Shown one piece after another: positions 1 through 9,748 of a DNA stretch of 64,000 bases. Every line of letters starts with the position of its first letter. The stretch's first letter is position 1. The position numbers were made by a program, and so were the translations under genes. Under the pieces are notes generated by a model. The model ran no database searches. It was given only the letters and a program-made list of their open reading frames with translations, and was not told the DNA's origin. Source of the DNA: Pseudomonas viridiflava (GTDB lineage: Bacteria > Pseudomonadota > Gammaproteobacteria > Pseudomonadales > Pseudomonadaceae); contig NZ_UPSE01000306.1 of the NCBI RefSeq assembly GCF_900573885.1, positions 1 through 64,000 on the forward strand, in the 5' to 3' direction.

Positions 1-249
1 GTAAGCCTGTTCAACCGACCGGAAACGGAGGCCCGAGCGGAGCGAAAGCGACGAAGGTGCATGGCTGAATTTCACTTGAAACAGCCGGCGCTTTTTTAAG
101 GTGAAAATATTCCGGACAGTAGTGCGCGCAGGCGGGAATCCAGAATGTTGGATATGCCCACGTTGTGTGCACGACGCAATAGCCTGGATCATGAATCGTC
201 GGACCGCCGCCTGCGCGGGGATGATGCGGTGTTTGCCGACGTCACCGTT
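1..249. other. Intergenic stretch with repeat copies
   Basis: No convincing gene was found between the window edge and the cobS stop. It holds copies of a dispersed repeat: a short one near 122-146 (GGCGGGAATCCAGAA) and a long one near 184-229 containing GAATCGTCGGACCGCCG. A weak hairpin, GGCTG...CAGCC followed by CGCTTTTTT near 62-100, could end a transcript entering from the left, but the gene it would serve lies outside the window. Confidence 0.5.
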
Positions 250-975
250 TCAAACCGCCAACCCCACCAACACCAAACACTCCACCAACTCAACCATCGC
301 CCCCGCCGTATCCCCCGTCGTGCCGCCCAAGCGCGCCACCATTCGCGAGCGCAGCCAGGCAAACAGCAGCAACCCGCTCACCAGCGCCACCACCGCACTC
401 CAGCCAAACATCAGCATGGCCAGCGCGTTCACGCCCAGCACCCAAGGCAACGTCGAGCGCGGCAGGTGCTCCGCCAGCGCCTGCCCCAGCCCGCCAGCGC
501 GCACATAGGGCGTGGTCATGAACAGCAGGGGCAATAAACCACGAGCCAGCCACGGCGCCAGCAGCAACGCGCTCCAGTGCGCGTGTTGCAGCAAGGCCAC
601 CAGCGCCGCGAATTTGAGCAGCAGCACGACCACCAGCGTTACGACGGCAATCGGTCCACTGCGCGGGTCTTTCATGATGGTCAGGGTGCGTTCGCGGTCG
701 CCGAAGCCGCCGAGCCAGGCGTCGGCGCTGTCGGCGAGGCCGTCCAGGTGCAGGGCGCCGCTGAGGGCGACCCACGCCGCCAGAAGCAGCGCGGCACGAA
801 GCAGTGTCGGGGTGTCGGCCAACAAGGCGTTGAGGGCGTAAAGCAGCAGGCCGATGAGTACGCCCACCAGCGGATACCACAGCAGCGAGCGCCCCAATTC
901 CTGCGGGGTCGGCATGCCCGGCAAGCGCACGGGCACGCTGGTGAGAAATTGCACGGCGATCAGCAGCGGCAGCAT
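250..975 (-). CDS. cobS: Adenosylcobinamide-GDP ribazoletransferase (CobS/CobV)
   Basis: Membrane enzyme of the last assembly step of cobalamin, joining adenosylcobinamide-GDP to alpha-ribazole (phosphate). The 241-residue product is almost entirely hydrophobic helices and carries the family signatures HLDGLADSADAWLGGF and DPRSGPIA, the acidic, Mg-binding type of motif expected for this family. The ATG at 975 shares its A with the TGA of the upstream phosphatase gene (TGATG), which supports this start over the TTG one codon earlier. It is the last gene of the cobalamin operon seen here. P. denitrificans nomenclature would be cobV. Confidence 0.93.
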   Translation of the reverse strand: MLPLLIAVQFLTSVPVRLPGMPTPQELGRSLLWYPLVGVLIGLLLYALNALLADTPTLLRAALLLAAWVALSGALHLDGLADSADAWLGGFGDRERTLTIMKDPRSGPIAVVTLVVVLLLKFAALVALLQHAHWSALLLAPWLARGLLPLLFMTTPYVRAGGLGQALAEHLPRSTLPWVLGVNALAMLMFGWSAVVALVSGLLLFAWLRSRMVARLGGTTGDTAGAMVELVECLVLVGLAV

Positions 976-1547
976 CAAACCTCCGACAGTACGCAGGGCA
1001 ATTGCACGGTGAGGTGGTGCAACCCGCCGTGGGCGACTTCCACTTGCAGCAACTGCTCGCGGGGCAAGCCGCGGGCCTGGGCGAGGAGCAAGCGCATCAC
1101 GCCGCCGTGGCTGACTAGCAGCACGCGGCGGCCGCCATGCTCGGCGGCGATGCGTTCAATAGCCGCAAGCACGCGGGTGGCGAACGCCAGTACCGGCTCG
1201 CCGTCGGGCGGCGTGAAGGCGTAGGGGTCGGTCCAGAATTGGCCGAGGTCGGCTTCGTGCTGGTCCATCAGTGCCAGCGCGGTTTGCCCTTCCCAGGCGC
1301 CAAAGTGCAGTTCGCGCACATCGCTTTCCAGCAGCAGCGGCACGCCGCGCTCAGTGGCGAGCTGTTGCGCGAAGGCGGCGCAGCGTTGCAGCGGCGAGCT
1401 GATGATCAGGTCCCACGGCCCGGCCTCGGCGACGGCCGCGCGCATTTGCGTCCAGCCTTCTGCCGTCAGGGCGTCGTCGATGCTGCCGCGAAAACCGCCG
1501 GCCAGTTCGGTTGCGCCGTGGCGCAGCAGGCTCAGGTGCAGGGTCAT
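975..1547 (-). CDS. cobC: Alpha-ribazole phosphatase, histidine phosphatase family
   Basis: Removes the 5'-phosphate from alpha-ribazole phosphate (or from the cobalamin phosphate) in nucleotide-loop assembly. The 190-residue protein has the phosphoglycerate-mutase-like signature LRHGATE at the N-terminus with the phospho-accepting His, the SPLQRC motif, HFGAWEG with an acidic residue nearby, and the second catalytic His in VSHGGVMR. The frame extends upstream, but the ATG at 1547 overlaps the cobT stop (ATGA) and places LRHG at residues 8-11, as is usual for the family. It lies between cobT and cobS in the cobalamin operon. Confidence 0.88.
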   Translation of the reverse strand: MTLHLSLLRHGATELAGGFRGSIDDALTAEGWTQMRAAVAEAGPWDLIISSPLQRCAAFAQQLATERGVPLLLESDVRELHFGAWEGQTALALMDQHEADLGQFWTDPYAFTPPDGEPVLAFATRVLAAIERIAAEHGGRRVLLVSHGGVMRLLLAQARGLPREQLLQVEVAHGGLHHLTVQLPCVLSEV

Positions 1548-2599
1548 GCCGGGCGATCTGCCACGGCGGCTTCGGCAAACGTGGCCATGTCGCCGTGCAG
1601 GCAGCAGGCCATTTGCAGCAGCGGCACGGCCAGCGCCGCACCACTGCCCTCGCCCAGACGCAGGCCAAGCTGCAGCAGCGGCCTGGCGCTCAACGCTTCG
1701 AGTACGCAGTGGTGGCCCGGCTCGGCGCCTTGGTGGGCGAATAGCAGCCATTGCTGGCAATCGGCGTTCAGGCGCACGGCGATTAGGGCGGCGACCGTGC
1801 AGATAAAGCCATCCACTAGCACGGTCATGCCTTCCTGCGCACAGGCCACATAGGCACCCACCAAGGCGGCAATTTCGAAACCGCCCATGTGTTGCAACAC
1901 GGCCAGCGGGTCAGCCAGGTGCGCTTCATGCAGCTTCAGGGCGGCTTCGATCACCGTCACTTTATGGGCAACGCCAGCAGCATCCAGCCCTGTGCCAGGC
2001 CCGACAATCATGGGCACCGGGCAATCGAGCAAGGCGCTGGCCATGGCGCTGGCCGAGGTGGTATTGCCGATGCCCATTTCGCCGCCGATATACAGCTGAG
2101 CGCCACTGGCCTTGGCCCGACGCACGCTGTCGCGTCCGGCTTCGAGGGCGATGTACAGCTGGGTCGGGGTCATCGCCGGGCCTTCGGCAAAATTGAAGGT
2201 GCCGGCGCCGAGGTTCAGGTGGCGCACATTAGGAATGGGCTCCAATGGGGTCGCGGTGCCCAGGTCGATGACTTCGAGCGCGGCATCCAGATGGCGGGCC
2301 AGCACGCTGATGGCCGCACCACCGCCGATGAAATTGCGCAGCATCTGCCCGGTCACTGCCTGCGGGTACGCCGACACGCCTTCGGCCACCACACCGTGGT
2401 CGCCGGCGAAAATGGCGATCCACACGCTATCCAGCACCGGCCGCTCGCAGCCTTGCATGGCGGCCAGATCAATCGCCACCTGTTCCAGCACGGCCAGCGA
2501 GCCGGCCGGTTTGGTCAGCATTTGCTGGCGCGCCGAGGCTTTGTTTTTGGCCACGGTATCCAGCGGCTGACAGGGTGCAGCCCACCACGAAAGGCTCAT
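1544..2599 (-). CDS. cobT: Nicotinate-nucleotide-dimethylbenzimidazole phosphoribosyltransferase
   Basis: Makes alpha-ribazole 5'-phosphate from nicotinate mononucleotide and 5,6-dimethylbenzimidazole, the latter supplied by BluB from the same operon. The 351-residue length is typical. Visible signatures include [32 protein letters not shown] and the C-terminal [16 protein letters not shown]. The ATG at 2599 overlaps the cobU stop (ATGA), and its own stop overlaps the phosphatase start, so translation of the three genes is probably coupled. Confidence 0.95.
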   Translation of the reverse strand: MSLSWWAAPCQPLDTVAKNKASARQQMLTKPAGSLAVLEQVAIDLAAMQGCERPVLDSVWIAIFAGDHGVVAEGVSAYPQAVTGQMLRNFIGGGAAISVLARHLDAALEVIDLGTATPLEPIPNVRHLNLGAGTFNFAEGPAMTPTQLYIALEAGRDSVRRAKASGAQLYIGGEMGIGNTTSASAMASALLDCPVPMIVGPGTGLDAAGVAHKVTVIEAALKLHEAHLADPLAVLQHMGGFEIAALVGAYVACAQEGMTVLVDGFICTVAALIAVRLNADCQQWLLFAHQGAEPGHHCVLEALSARPLLQLGLRLGEGSGAALAVPLLQMACCLHGDMATFAEAAVADRPA

Positions 2600-3117
2600 A
2601 AAGGCGCTCCTTTTAAAATCATGGGTAGACCAGCCACGGTGAAAATCACCCGCTGGCAGCGTTCAGCCAGGGCCTGGTGCAACCAGCCCGCTTCATCGAC
2701 ATAGCGGCGCGTCAGCTCGCCCATGGGCACCACGCCCAGGCCGGTTTCGTTGCTGACCAACAGCACGCGGCCGGGCAAGGTGGGCACGCATTCCAGCAAC
2801 GCGTCGCGCTCGGCGGCGAGGCGCTGGGGGTCGTCGAGCATCAGCAGGTTGGTGAGCCACAGGGTCAGGCAATCGACCAGCACGCAGTGCTCCGGCGCGG
2901 CGTGGCTTTGCAGAACGTGGGCCAGGCGCAGCGGCTCTTCCACCAGACCCCACGCGGCCGGGCGGCGTTCGCGGTGTTGGCGGATACGCGCGCTCATTTC
3001 GCCGTCGCCGGCCTGGGAGGTGGCGATGTAAGTGACGGGCCAGGTGCTTTCGGTGGCCAGGCGTTCGGCGAGGCGACTTTTGCCGGAGCGGGCGCCGCCG
3101 AGGATGAGTTCATGCAT
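2596..3117 (-). CDS. cobU: Bifunctional adenosylcobinamide kinase/guanylyltransferase
   Basis: Phosphorylates adenosylcobinamide and then transfers GMP to give AdoCbi-GDP, the substrate of CobS. The 173-residue protein starts [14 protein letters not shown], a P-loop directly at the N-terminus, and has [20 protein letters not shown] in its second half, both typical of CobU/CobP. The ATG at 3117 is preferred over an upstream in-frame start because it puts the P-loop where the family has it; the longer version would run into the inverted repeat at 3142-3212. It is the first gene after the only break in the overlapping operon. Confidence 0.93.
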   Translation of the reverse strand: MHELILGGARSGKSRLAERLATESTWPVTYIATSQAGDGEMSARIRQHRERRPAAWGLVEEPLRLAHVLQSHAAPEHCVLVDCLTLWLTNLLMLDDPQRLAAERDALLECVPTLPGRVLLVSNETGLGVVPMGELTRRYVDEAGWLHQALAERCQRVIFTVAGLPMILKGAPL

Positions 3118-3141
3118 GGGCCGCTTCCTCCGTTGGGTTTT

Positions 3142-3212
3142 GTTGGGCTTCGCTGCGCTCAACCCAACCTACGGGAGCGGTGTAGGTTGGGTTGAGCGCA
3201 GCGAAGCCCAAC
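3142..3212. repeat. 31-bp perfect inverted repeat inside the cob operon
   Basis: Arms at 3142-3172 and 3182-3212 are exact reverse complements, separated by a 9-base loop. Each arm is a copy of a dispersed element with core GGGTTGAGCGCAGCGAAGC, also found near 21358, 45800, 49665 and 60480. It fills the spacer between the cobQ stop and cobU, where all other gene pairs of this operon overlap. As RNA it would form a very stable hairpin, which could affect mRNA processing or polarity. Confidence 0.9.
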
Positions 3213-3218
3213 GAACAT

Positions 3219-4685
3219 TCAGACCGCACACAACCTCCTCAACGCATCGGTATCCAGATGCTGCTCCACCAGATCCGCCAAGCGCTCCAGATCACGTTCA
3301 CGCAGGGCGTGGTAGTCGACGGTTTGTACGTTTTGCAACCCGGCCCAGCGCAGCAACGCTGTGCAGGCAGCGGGGCTCTCGAACAGACCATGCAGATAGG
3401 TGCCGAGAATCTGCCCGTCGTCGCTGCAGGCCCCATCGCAGCGGCCGTCGTCGAGTTGCACGGCGAAGCGTTCCAGGGCCGGCCCGGTGCTGATGCCGGC
3501 GTGAATTTCATAGCCGCTGATGGCCGCACCGTCGAGGCATAGCTGGCCGTTTACGTTGCGCAGTTGTTTGTGTTCGGCCAGCACCGTTTCGACAGCGAGC
3601 AGGCCAAGCCCCGCGCTGGAACCCGCGGCGCCTTCAATGCCGACCGGGTCGTGCACGTGGTGGCCAAGCATTTGAAAGCCGCCGCAAATGCCCAGCACTT
3701 TGCCGCCGTAGCGCAAGTGCTTTTGCAGGGCGCTTTCCCAGCCGTTCGCGCGCAGCACGGCAAGGTCGCCACGGGTGCTTTTCGAGCCCGGCAGAATGAT
3801 CAGGTCGGCGGGCGGTATCGGCTGGCCGGGGGCGATAAATTGCAGGTCCACCTGCGGGTGCAGGCGCAGCGGGTCGAAGTCGGTGTGGTTGCTGATGCGC
3901 GGCAGCACCGGCACCACCACTTTGAGCACCTGCTCGGCTTTGGCGATTTGCCGGGTGTCGATGGCGTCTTCGGCTTCCAGGTGCAGGTCGGTGAGGTACG
4001 GCAATACGCCCAGCACCGGTTTGCCCGTGCGTTGTTCCAGCCAGTCGAGGCCCGGTTGCAGCAGGCTGAGGGCGCCACGAAAGCGGTTGATGACGAAGCC
4101 TTTCACCCGCGCCTGCTCGCTTTCGGAGAGCAATTCCAAGGTGCCGACCAGATGGGCAAACACGCCGCCGCGGTCGATGTCGGCAATCAGGATCACCGGG
4201 CAATCCACCGCTTCGGCGAAGCCCATATTGGCGATGTCGCCGGCACGCAGATTGATTTCAGCTGGCGACCCCGCGCCCTCGACCATCACCACCGAATAGC
4301 CGCCGCTCAGGCGTTGGTGCGATTGCAGCACGGCCTGCATGGCGACCTTTTTGTAGTCGTGGTATTGCGCCGCTTCCATGCTGGTGACGGCGCGGCCGTG
4401 AATGATGACTTGCGCGCCGGTGTCGCTGTTGGGTTTGAGCAGCACCGGGTTCATATCGGTGTGTGCTGGCAGGCCGCAGGCTTGTGCCTGCACCGCCTGA
4501 GCGCGGCCGATTTCGCCGCCGTCCACGGTCACGGCGCTGTTGAGCGCCATGTTTTGCGGCTTGAACGGCACTACATCTACGCCTTGGCGATGCAGCCAGC
4601 GGCACAGCGCCGCCACCAGCGTGCTTTTGCCGGCGTCAGATGTGGTGCCCTGCACCATCAAGGTGGTGCCCGTTGCGTTAGTCAT
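3219..4685 (-). CDS. cobQ: Cobyric acid synthase
   Basis: ATP- and glutamine-dependent amidation of adenosylcobyrinic acid a,c-diamide at four side chains to give adenosylcobyric acid. The 488-residue protein has an N-terminal dethiobiotin-synthetase-like ATPase domain ([15 protein letters not shown] at residues 13-27) and a C-terminal class I-like glutaminase domain with the nucleophile in [10 protein letters not shown] and a His in [10 protein letters not shown]. The ATG at 4685 overlaps the stop of the upstream decarboxylase gene by 8 bases. It is followed by the inverted repeat and then cobU. Confidence 0.95.
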   Translation of the reverse strand: MTNATGTTLMVQGTTSDAGKSTLVAALCRWLHRQGVDVVPFKPQNMALNSAVTVDGGEIGRAQAVQAQACGLPAHTDMNPVLLKPNSDTGAQVIIHGRAVTSMEAAQYHDYKKVAMQAVLQSHQRLSGGYSVVMVEGAGSPAEINLRAGDIANMGFAEAVDCPVILIADIDRGGVFAHLVGTLELLSESEQARVKGFVINRFRGALSLLQPGLDWLEQRTGKPVLGVLPYLTDLHLEAEDAIDTRQIAKAEQVLKVVVPVLPRISNHTDFDPLRLHPQVDLQFIAPGQPIPPADLIILPGSKSTRGDLAVLRANGWESALQKHLRYGGKVLGICGGFQMLGHHVHDPVGIEGAAGSSAGLGLLAVETVLAEHKQLRNVNGQLCLDGAAISGYEIHAGISTGPALERFAVQLDDGRCDGACSDDGQILGTYLHGLFESPAACTALLRWAGLQNVQTVDYHALRERDLERLADLVEQHLDTDALRRLCAV

Positions 4686-5688
4686 GGGTGCGCCACGCCT
4701 GGTAAACCTCGGTCAGTCGCTGCCAATCGGCCTCTTCAGCCGGGAGGCCGATGCGCAGGCTGCTGTGAACCGGAAACAGCCGCAGCAGCACGCCGCGCCG
4801 GGCGAAGAAATCGTGGACGGCGGCGGCTCCTTCGCCTTGCCACCATTGAAAAAGCCCGCAGCCGCCCCTGGGTGGCATACCTTGAGCCGTCATCAGCTCG
4901 GCAAGTCGTTCGCTGGCGTGCAGGGCGCGCTCACGTTGCTGCTGCTGACTGGCCCCGTCGGCAAAACAGTGGCGGGCCACCGCGCGTGTTGGACCGTTGA
5001 TGGTCCACGGGCCGAGGCGATCGGCCAAGGCTTGCAGCAGCGGTGTCGCGGCCAGCACACAGCCCAGCCGGGCACCGGCCAGACCAAAAAACTTGCCGAA
5101 TGAGCGCAACACAATCAGGCCGCTGCGCGCGCTGTCGCCTGCCAGGCTGTACTGCGGGGTGATGTCGATAAAGGCTTCGTCCACCACCAGCCAGCCGCCC
5201 CGCTCCGCCAGTTGCCCGTGCCAGCTCAACAACTGCTCGCGGCTGCACAGATGGCCAGTCGGGTTGTTCGGGTTGACCACCACGAGCACGTCCAGCTCAT
5301 GGAGCTGCGCGGCGACGTCGGCCTCGATCAGTTCGCAGACGTCGTGCCCGGCTTCGCGCCAAGCGTGGGCATGTTCGGCGTAGCACGGCGACAGCACGCC
5401 CACCCGGCTGTGCTCACGCAGACGCGGCAGTAGTTGAATCGCGGCTTGTGAACCGGCCACTGGCAGCACCTGTTCAACACCGTAATAGGCGCAGGCTGCG
5501 GCCGTCAGCCCGTCGTCATCTTCGGGCAATCGCGCCCAGGCGCTGACGGGAATCTCGGCCAGGGGAAACGGCCACGGCGCGATGCCGGTGGACAGGTCCA
5601 GCCAGCTTTCCACGGCAATGCCATAGTCGCGGGCAGCCTGTTGCAGGCGGCCGCCATGGGCCAGTCCGGCGCTGATGGGCTTAGGCAA
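4678..5688 (-). CDS. cobC: L-threonine-O-3-phosphate decarboxylase, PLP-dependent
   Basis: Supplies (R)-1-amino-2-propanol O-2-phosphate, the linker attached by CbiB (CobD in Salmonella naming, CobC in P. denitrificans naming). Fold-type I aminotransferase features are visible: HGGR near the N-terminus, [27 protein letters not shown], and the PLP-lysine segment [16 protein letters not shown]. The frame is open far upstream, but residues there are not family-like. A TTG at 5688 follows a GGGAGG Shine-Dalgarno at a good distance and gives a 336-residue protein of normal length, so I place the start there; it overlaps the cbiB stop. Confidence 0.85.
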   Translation of the reverse strand: MPKPISAGLAHGGRLQQAARDYGIAVESWLDLSTGIAPWPFPLAEIPVSAWARLPEDDDGLTAAACAYYGVEQVLPVAGSQAAIQLLPRLREHSRVGVLSPCYAEHAHAWREAGHDVCELIEADVAAQLHELDVLVVVNPNNPTGHLCSREQLLSWHGQLAERGGWLVVDEAFIDITPQYSLAGDSARSGLIVLRSFGKFFGLAGARLGCVLAATPLLQALADRLGPWTINGPTRAVARHCFADGASQQQQRERALHASERLAELMTAQGMPPRGGCGLFQWWQGEGAAAVHDFFARRGVLLRLFPVHSSLRIGLPAEEADWQRLTEVYQAWRTHD

Positions 5689-6613
5689 GCAGGCGCCCTC
5701 CCACCAGCAACACCAACAGCCACAGCAGCACACCGCGCCGTACCAGACGGACTGCGCGCTCGATGGTGTCGGCGTCCGGCGGCGGGCCTTCGCCCAAGGG
5801 CGGGCGTTCACGCAAGGCGCCGTGGTACATGGCCGGCCGCCCCAGCGCCACGCCCAACGCACCGGCGCCAGCGGCCATTACCGGTCCGGCGTTCGGGCTG
5901 TACCAGGTAAAACCCTGCCGCCACCAGCAGCGCACAGCGAGACGCGTGTTGCCGAGCAACGCATAGGTGAGCGCTACCAGCCGTGCGGGGATCAGATTAA
6001 GCACGTCATCGATGCGCGCCGCCGCCCAGCCAAAGCGTTCGAAACGCGGGTTGCGGTAGCCCCACATAGCGTCGAGCGTATTACTCAGGCGATACAGCAC
6101 CACGCCCGGCGCGCCCAGCAGCACAAACCAGAACAAGGCGGCGAATACCGCGTCGCTGCCGTTTTCCAGTACCGATTCGGTGGCAGCCAACGCCACACCG
6201 TGTTCATCGAGGGCCGAGGAGTCGCGGCTGACGATATAGCCCACGCGCTCGCGGGCTTTGGCCAGATCACCGTCGCGCAGCGCCTGAATAATCGGCTGTG
6301 CGTGTTCGGTCAGGCTTTGCATGCCCAGGGCCAGGTACAGCGCGGCGATGTCCACCAGCCAGCCGATGTAAGGCAGCAGACTCAGCAGCCACGCGGCGAC
6401 AGTCAGCGGCAGCACGGCCAGCACCCAGGCGGTGACGCCATGGCTGCGCCAGCCACGGCCGACTTCCTCGGCGTTGTCGCCAAAGGCACGGTTGAAGCGC
6501 TGTTCAAGGGCATTGGCCAGACGACCAAAACCCACCAGCGGGTGCCAGCGTTTCGGCTCGCCGAAACAGGCGTCCAGCGCTACGCCGGCAACGCTGAGCA
6601 AGGCGATGCTCAT
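5681..6613 (-). CDS. cbiB: Adenosylcobinamide-phosphate synthase CbiB/CobD
   Basis: Integral membrane protein that couples aminopropanol phosphate to adenosylcobyric acid. The 310-residue product is multi-spanning and shows the family patterns [14 protein letters not shown] near the N-terminus, [18 protein letters not shown] in the middle, and [12 protein letters not shown]. The ATG at 6613 overlaps the bluB stop (ATGA). Its downstream neighbour, the threonine-phosphate decarboxylase, makes the amine substrate, so the pair is functionally linked. Confidence 0.93.
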   Translation of the reverse strand: MSIALLSVAGVALDACFGEPKRWHPLVGFGRLANALEQRFNRAFGDNAEEVGRGWRSHGVTAWVLAVLPLTVAAWLLSLLPYIGWLVDIAALYLALGMQSLTEHAQPIIQALRDGDLAKARERVGYIVSRDSSALDEHGVALAATESVLENGSDAVFAALFWFVLLGAPGVVLYRLSNTLDAMWGYRNPRFERFGWAAARIDDVLNLIPARLVALTYALLGNTRLAVRCWWRQGFTWYSPNAGPVMAAGAGALGVALGRPAMYHGALRERPPLGEGPPPDADTIERAVRLVRRGVLLWLLVLLVGGRLLA

Positions 6614-7260
6614 TGCTTCTGCGGCCAGGTGTCGGTGAACAGCAACTCGCGCAGCGGTCGCGGCGTGGCCCAGCCTTCCTGTTGCAGCATCGGCGCTTCA
6701 TAGAATTCGGGCACCGGGCCCACGCACAGCACTGCAACGGGCTTGGCACCGGCGGGCAAGCGCAGCAACTCGGCCAGCGCGTGCGGCTCGAACATCGACA
6801 CCCAGCCCACGCCCAGCCCTTCGGCGCGCGCGGCCAGCCAGAAATTCTGAATGGCGCAGGACACCGACGCCAGGTCCATTTCCGGCAGCGTGCGGCGGCC
6901 GAACACATGGGCTTCACGGCCATCACCAAGGGCGACTACCAGCAGCTCGGCGCAGTCGCGAATGCCCTCGACTTTCAGGCGCATGAATTCATCGGCGCGC
7001 TGTTCCAGGGCTTCGGCCGTGCGTTGCCGTTCTTCTTCCACCAGCGCGTGAATGGCGTCCCGCAGCTCGTAACGGGTAATGCGGATAAACCGCCACGGCT
7101 GCATCAGGCCAACGCTCGGCGCGTGGTGCGCAGCCTCAAGCAGGCGCGCCAGCACCTCGGGTGCCACTTCGCCGCCGCTGAAATGGCGCATGTCACGGCG
7201 TTCGCCAATGGCGCGGTAAATGGCCGCGCGCTCGGCGGCGCTGTAGGCGTGGTCGCTCAT
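6610..7260 (-). CDS. bluB: 5,6-dimethylbenzimidazole synthase BluB
   Basis: Flavin-destructase that converts reduced FMN and oxygen into 5,6-dimethylbenzimidazole, the lower ligand of cobalamin. The 216-residue nitroreductase-fold protein has [10 protein letters not shown] near residue 25, [13 protein letters not shown], and [12 protein letters not shown]. The ATG at 7260 overlaps the cobB stop (ATGA); an upstream extension in the same frame would lie inside cobB and is rejected. Its presence shows that lower-ligand synthesis here is oxygen-dependent. Confidence 0.92.
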   Translation of the reverse strand: MSDHAYSAAERAAIYRAIGERRDMRHFSGGEVAPEVLARLLEAAHHAPSVGLMQPWRFIRITRYELRDAIHALVEEERQRTAEALEQRADEFMRLKVEGIRDCAELLVVALGDGREAHVFGRRTLPEMDLASVSCAIQNFWLAARAEGLGVGWVSMFEPHALAELLRLPAGAKPVAVLCVGPVPEFYEAPMLQQEGWATPRPLRELLFTDTWPQKQ

Positions 7261-8603
7261 GCCAGTTGCTCGTCGCTCTGCTGAACGTGGCTGAGCGCGG
7301 GCGCCGCGCCAGGCAGAAACAGTGCTGCGGCGGCGGCCGGGTTGGACGGCATATACAAATGAATGTACGAAGCCGTCAGCCGGCCGATGCGGTACACCGC
7401 CTCGCTGGTGCGTTTGTAGGTCGGGCACACGCCACGGGCCAGCGGCTCCAGGGCGCAGTGCAGTTCCGAGTAGTGATAGGTGTGGCCGCGCACGCGACCT
7501 TCGGGCAATTCGATTTCCTGCAAGGCCAGCGCTTTGAGCTTTTTATGCATCTGCGCATTGCCGGGCAACAGGCCCAGCAGTTCGCCGCTGGCGCCGTCTT
7601 TGTCCGTTAGCGCGTCGAGCAGGTACAACATGCCGCCACATTCGGCGTGCAGCGGCTTGTCCGCTGCGTGGTGAGCATGAATGGCAGCGCGCATGGCTGT
7701 GTTCGCTTGCAGCGGTTGCAGGTGCAATTCCGGGTAGCCGCCCGGCAGATACAGGCTGTCGACTTCCGGCAGCACGGTGTCGCGCAGGGGCGAGAATTCG
7801 ATCAGCTCGGCGCCCAGCTCGCGCAGCAGGTCGAGGTTGGCTTGGTACAAAAAGGCAAACGAGGTGTCGCGCGCCACACCGATCCGTACGCCTTCGAGCA
7901 ACGGCGGAACGTGCCGAACCGTTGGCGGCGGCGCGAAGTGCACCGGCGCCGGCAACGTGGTGTCGGCGCTGGCGGCCAGCGCATCGGCGGCCGCGTCCAG
8001 ACGGGCGTCAAGGTCTTCCAGTTCTTCGGCCTGCACCAGTCCCAGGTGCCGGCTCGGCAGTTCGATGGCGGCGCTGCGCGGCAAGGCGCCGTACCACTTG
8101 ATGGCAGGCGGCAGGCAGTCGCGCAGAATTTCACCATGGCGGGCGCTGCCCGTGCGGTTGGCGAGCACGCCGGAGAACGGCAGGTCGGCCTGGTACGTGG
8201 CCATGCCGTGGGCCATGGCGCCAAAGGTTTGCGCCATGCCGGAGCCGTCAATCAACGCCAGCACGGGCACGCCGAAGTGACGGGCCAGATCGGCGGCCGA
8301 CGGCGTGCCGTCGAACAGGCCCATCACGCCTTCAATCAGAATCAGGTCAGCCTCGGCGGCGGCTTCCCAGAGCAGGCGGCGGCTTTCCGCTTCGCCGACC
8401 ATCCACAAATCCAGCTGATACACCGGCGCACCGCTGGCGCGGGCAAGAATCATCGGGTCGAGAAAGTCCGGCCCGCATTTGAATACCCGCACCCGTTTGC
8501 CCTGGCGTGTATGCAAGCGCGCCAGGGCGGCAGTGACAGTGGTTTTGCCCTGACCGGACGCCGGTGCGGCGATCAACAGCGCCGGGCATGCATGGCTCGG
8601 CAT
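7257..8603 (-). CDS. cobB: Cobyrinic acid a,c-diamide synthase
   Basis: Glutamine- and ATP-dependent amidase acting on the a and c carboxylates of (hydrogeno)cobyrinic acid. The 448-residue protein has an N-terminal P-loop, APASGQGKTTVTAAL, and a C-terminal glutaminase domain with the nucleophile in HAECGGMLYLLD and HTYHYSEL. The start at 8603 overlaps the cobO stop (TGATG). It should not be confused with the sirtuin also called CobB, which is a separate gene at 22159-22917. Confidence 0.95.
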   Translation of the reverse strand: MPSHACPALLIAAPASGQGKTTVTAALARLHTRQGKRVRVFKCGPDFLDPMILARASGAPVYQLDLWMVGEAESRRLLWEAAAEADLILIEGVMGLFDGTPSAADLARHFGVPVLALIDGSGMAQTFGAMAHGMATYQADLPFSGVLANRTGSARHGEILRDCLPPAIKWYGALPRSAAIELPSRHLGLVQAEELEDLDARLDAAADALAASADTTLPAPVHFAPPPTVRHVPPLLEGVRIGVARDTSFAFLYQANLDLLRELGAELIEFSPLRDTVLPEVDSLYLPGGYPELHLQPLQANTAMRAAIHAHHAADKPLHAECGGMLYLLDALTDKDGASGELLGLLPGNAQMHKKLKALALQEIELPEGRVRGHTYHYSELHCALEPLARGVCPTYKRTSEAVYRIGRLTASYIHLYMPSNPAAAAALFLPGAAPALSHVQQSDEQLA

Positions 8604-9214
8604 CAGAACTCCACCCCGGCCTGGGCTTTCACGCCCGACTTGAAGGCGTGTTTGACCATGGCCATTTCGGTCACGGTGTCGGCCGCTTCAATCAATGCCG
8701 GCGGCGCGCCACGGCCGGTGGCGACCACGTGCTGAAATTCCGGGCGGCCGCCGATATCGGCGAGCACGGTATCGAGGTCCAGGTAATTGTGTTTGAGGGC
8801 GATGTTCAGCTCGTCGAGCACCACCAGGCCGATGGCCGGGTCGTTGAGCATGTCTTTGGCCACGGCCCAGGCGGCCACGGCTTTGTCGATGTCGCGCTGG
8901 CGGTCCTGGGTGTCCCAGGTGTAGCCCTCGCCCATCACGTGGTAGCTGACTTCTTCGGGGAAGCGGCGAAAGAAGCGTTCTTCGCCGGTGCTGGCCGCGC
9001 CTTTGATGAACTGCACGACGCCCACTTTCATGCCATGACCCAAGGCCCGCGCCACCATGCCAAAGGCTGAGCTGCTTTTGCCTTTGCCATTGCCGGTGTG
9101 CACCAGCAGCAGGCCGTATTCGTTCTGGGCCTGGGCGATTTTTTCGTCGATAAGGGCTTTTTTGCGGGCCATGCGCGCCTTGTGGCGGGCGTCGCGTTCT
9201 GCGGATTCGCTCAT
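8603..9214 (-). CDS. cobO: Cob(I)yrinic acid a,c-diamide adenosyltransferase
   Basis: Adds the upper adenosyl ligand to the reduced corrinoid. The 203-residue protein matches the CobO/BtuR/CobA type: a charged N-terminal helix, then the P-loop VHTGNGKGKSSSAFGM near residues 38-53, and VVLDELNIAL. It is the first gene of the ten-gene operon. Its start lies about 160 bases downstream of a cobalamin riboswitch, and the Shine-Dalgarno before ATG 9214 is weak, so riboswitch control of initiation is plausible. Confidence 0.95.
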   Translation of the reverse strand: MSESAERDARHKARMARKKALIDEKIAQAQNEYGLLLVHTGNGKGKSSSAFGMVARALGHGMKVGVVQFIKGAASTGEERFFRRFPEEVSYHVMGEGYTWDTQDRQRDIDKAVAAWAVAKDMLNDPAIGLVVLDELNIALKHNYLDLDTVLADIGGRPEFQHVVATGRGAPPALIEAADTVTEMAMVKHAFKSGVKAQAGVEF

Positions 9215-9375
9215 TGCGGTCTCAGCTCTTCAACTTCAATTGTCCACGCCGTGAAACCAGGCGCGCGGCGGTGGTTTTCTAACGGCCTGGTTGAGGCTAG
9301 CGGAGAACGGCAGACGCAGGGATTGCAGGCAATCACCCGACGCCAGACAAAGCCCTCCGCAATGCCGTGGTACTG

Positions 9376-9589
9376 CGACAGGCCGGTCTCCGGGCTTATG
9401 AGCGTGGCCATGAAAGACCAACAGAACAGCGCGCCTTCCCGTGTTCAACACAGTGGCTGTTGCGGTGTTCAGCTCAATTACCGTTGCGGGGGCAGCGTCG
9501 GCTTGTGCCGTTCTTTGGCGGGCGAAACGCCCGAAAGAAGCGGTACCGACTTCCCTGTTTCACCGCCAAATGGCGGCACCTGAAGCGAG
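9376..9589 (-). promoter_or_regulatory. Cobalamin (AdoCbl) riboswitch
   Basis: Read on the minus strand, the leader shows the conserved blocks of the class in order: GGTGCCGCC followed by GGCGGTGAAACAGGGAA (9580-9549), a variable arm with GGGCGTTTCGCCC, CCCCGCAACGGTAA, AGCCACTG (B12 box, near 9451-9458), and the 3' block AGCCCGGAGACCGGCCTG (near 9379-9396). Location directly upstream of cobO fits feedback repression of the whole operon by its end product. About 160 bases of leader remain for the expression platform. Confidence 0.93.
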
Positions 9590-9595
9590 GGTGGC

Positions 9596-9624
9596 AGGTT
9601 AGTGGGTTGCAGGATGAGCGTCAA
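9596..9624 (-). promoter_or_regulatory. Likely sigma-70 promoter of the cob operon
   Basis: On the minus strand, TTGACG (9624-9619) and TAACCT (9601-9596) are separated by 17 bases. The predicted start point would fall a few bases before the first riboswitch block at 9580. The -10 box is a weak match, so the call rests mainly on spacing and position. Confidence 0.45.
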
Positions 9625-9650
9625 TTCGACAAAGGCGGCGGATTCTTTAT

Positions 9651-9697
9651 AGGGGAAACCCCTAGAGCGCCCCTAGGGGGTGCCCCGATTTTTCGGG
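9651..9697. repeat. Three consecutive short palindromes before the first MCP
   Basis: AGGGGAAACCCCT (9651-9663), CCCCTAGGGG (9670-9679) and CCCGATTTTTCGGG (9684-9697) follow one another between the cob promoter and the MCP gene. They could be operators or RNA hairpins of a divergent regulatory region; the sequence does not decide. Confidence 0.5.
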
Positions 9698-9748
9698 TGA
9701 ATGCACCTGCCTATAGTTCGCTCACTTGAATCTGGTCGGGAACTTGCC

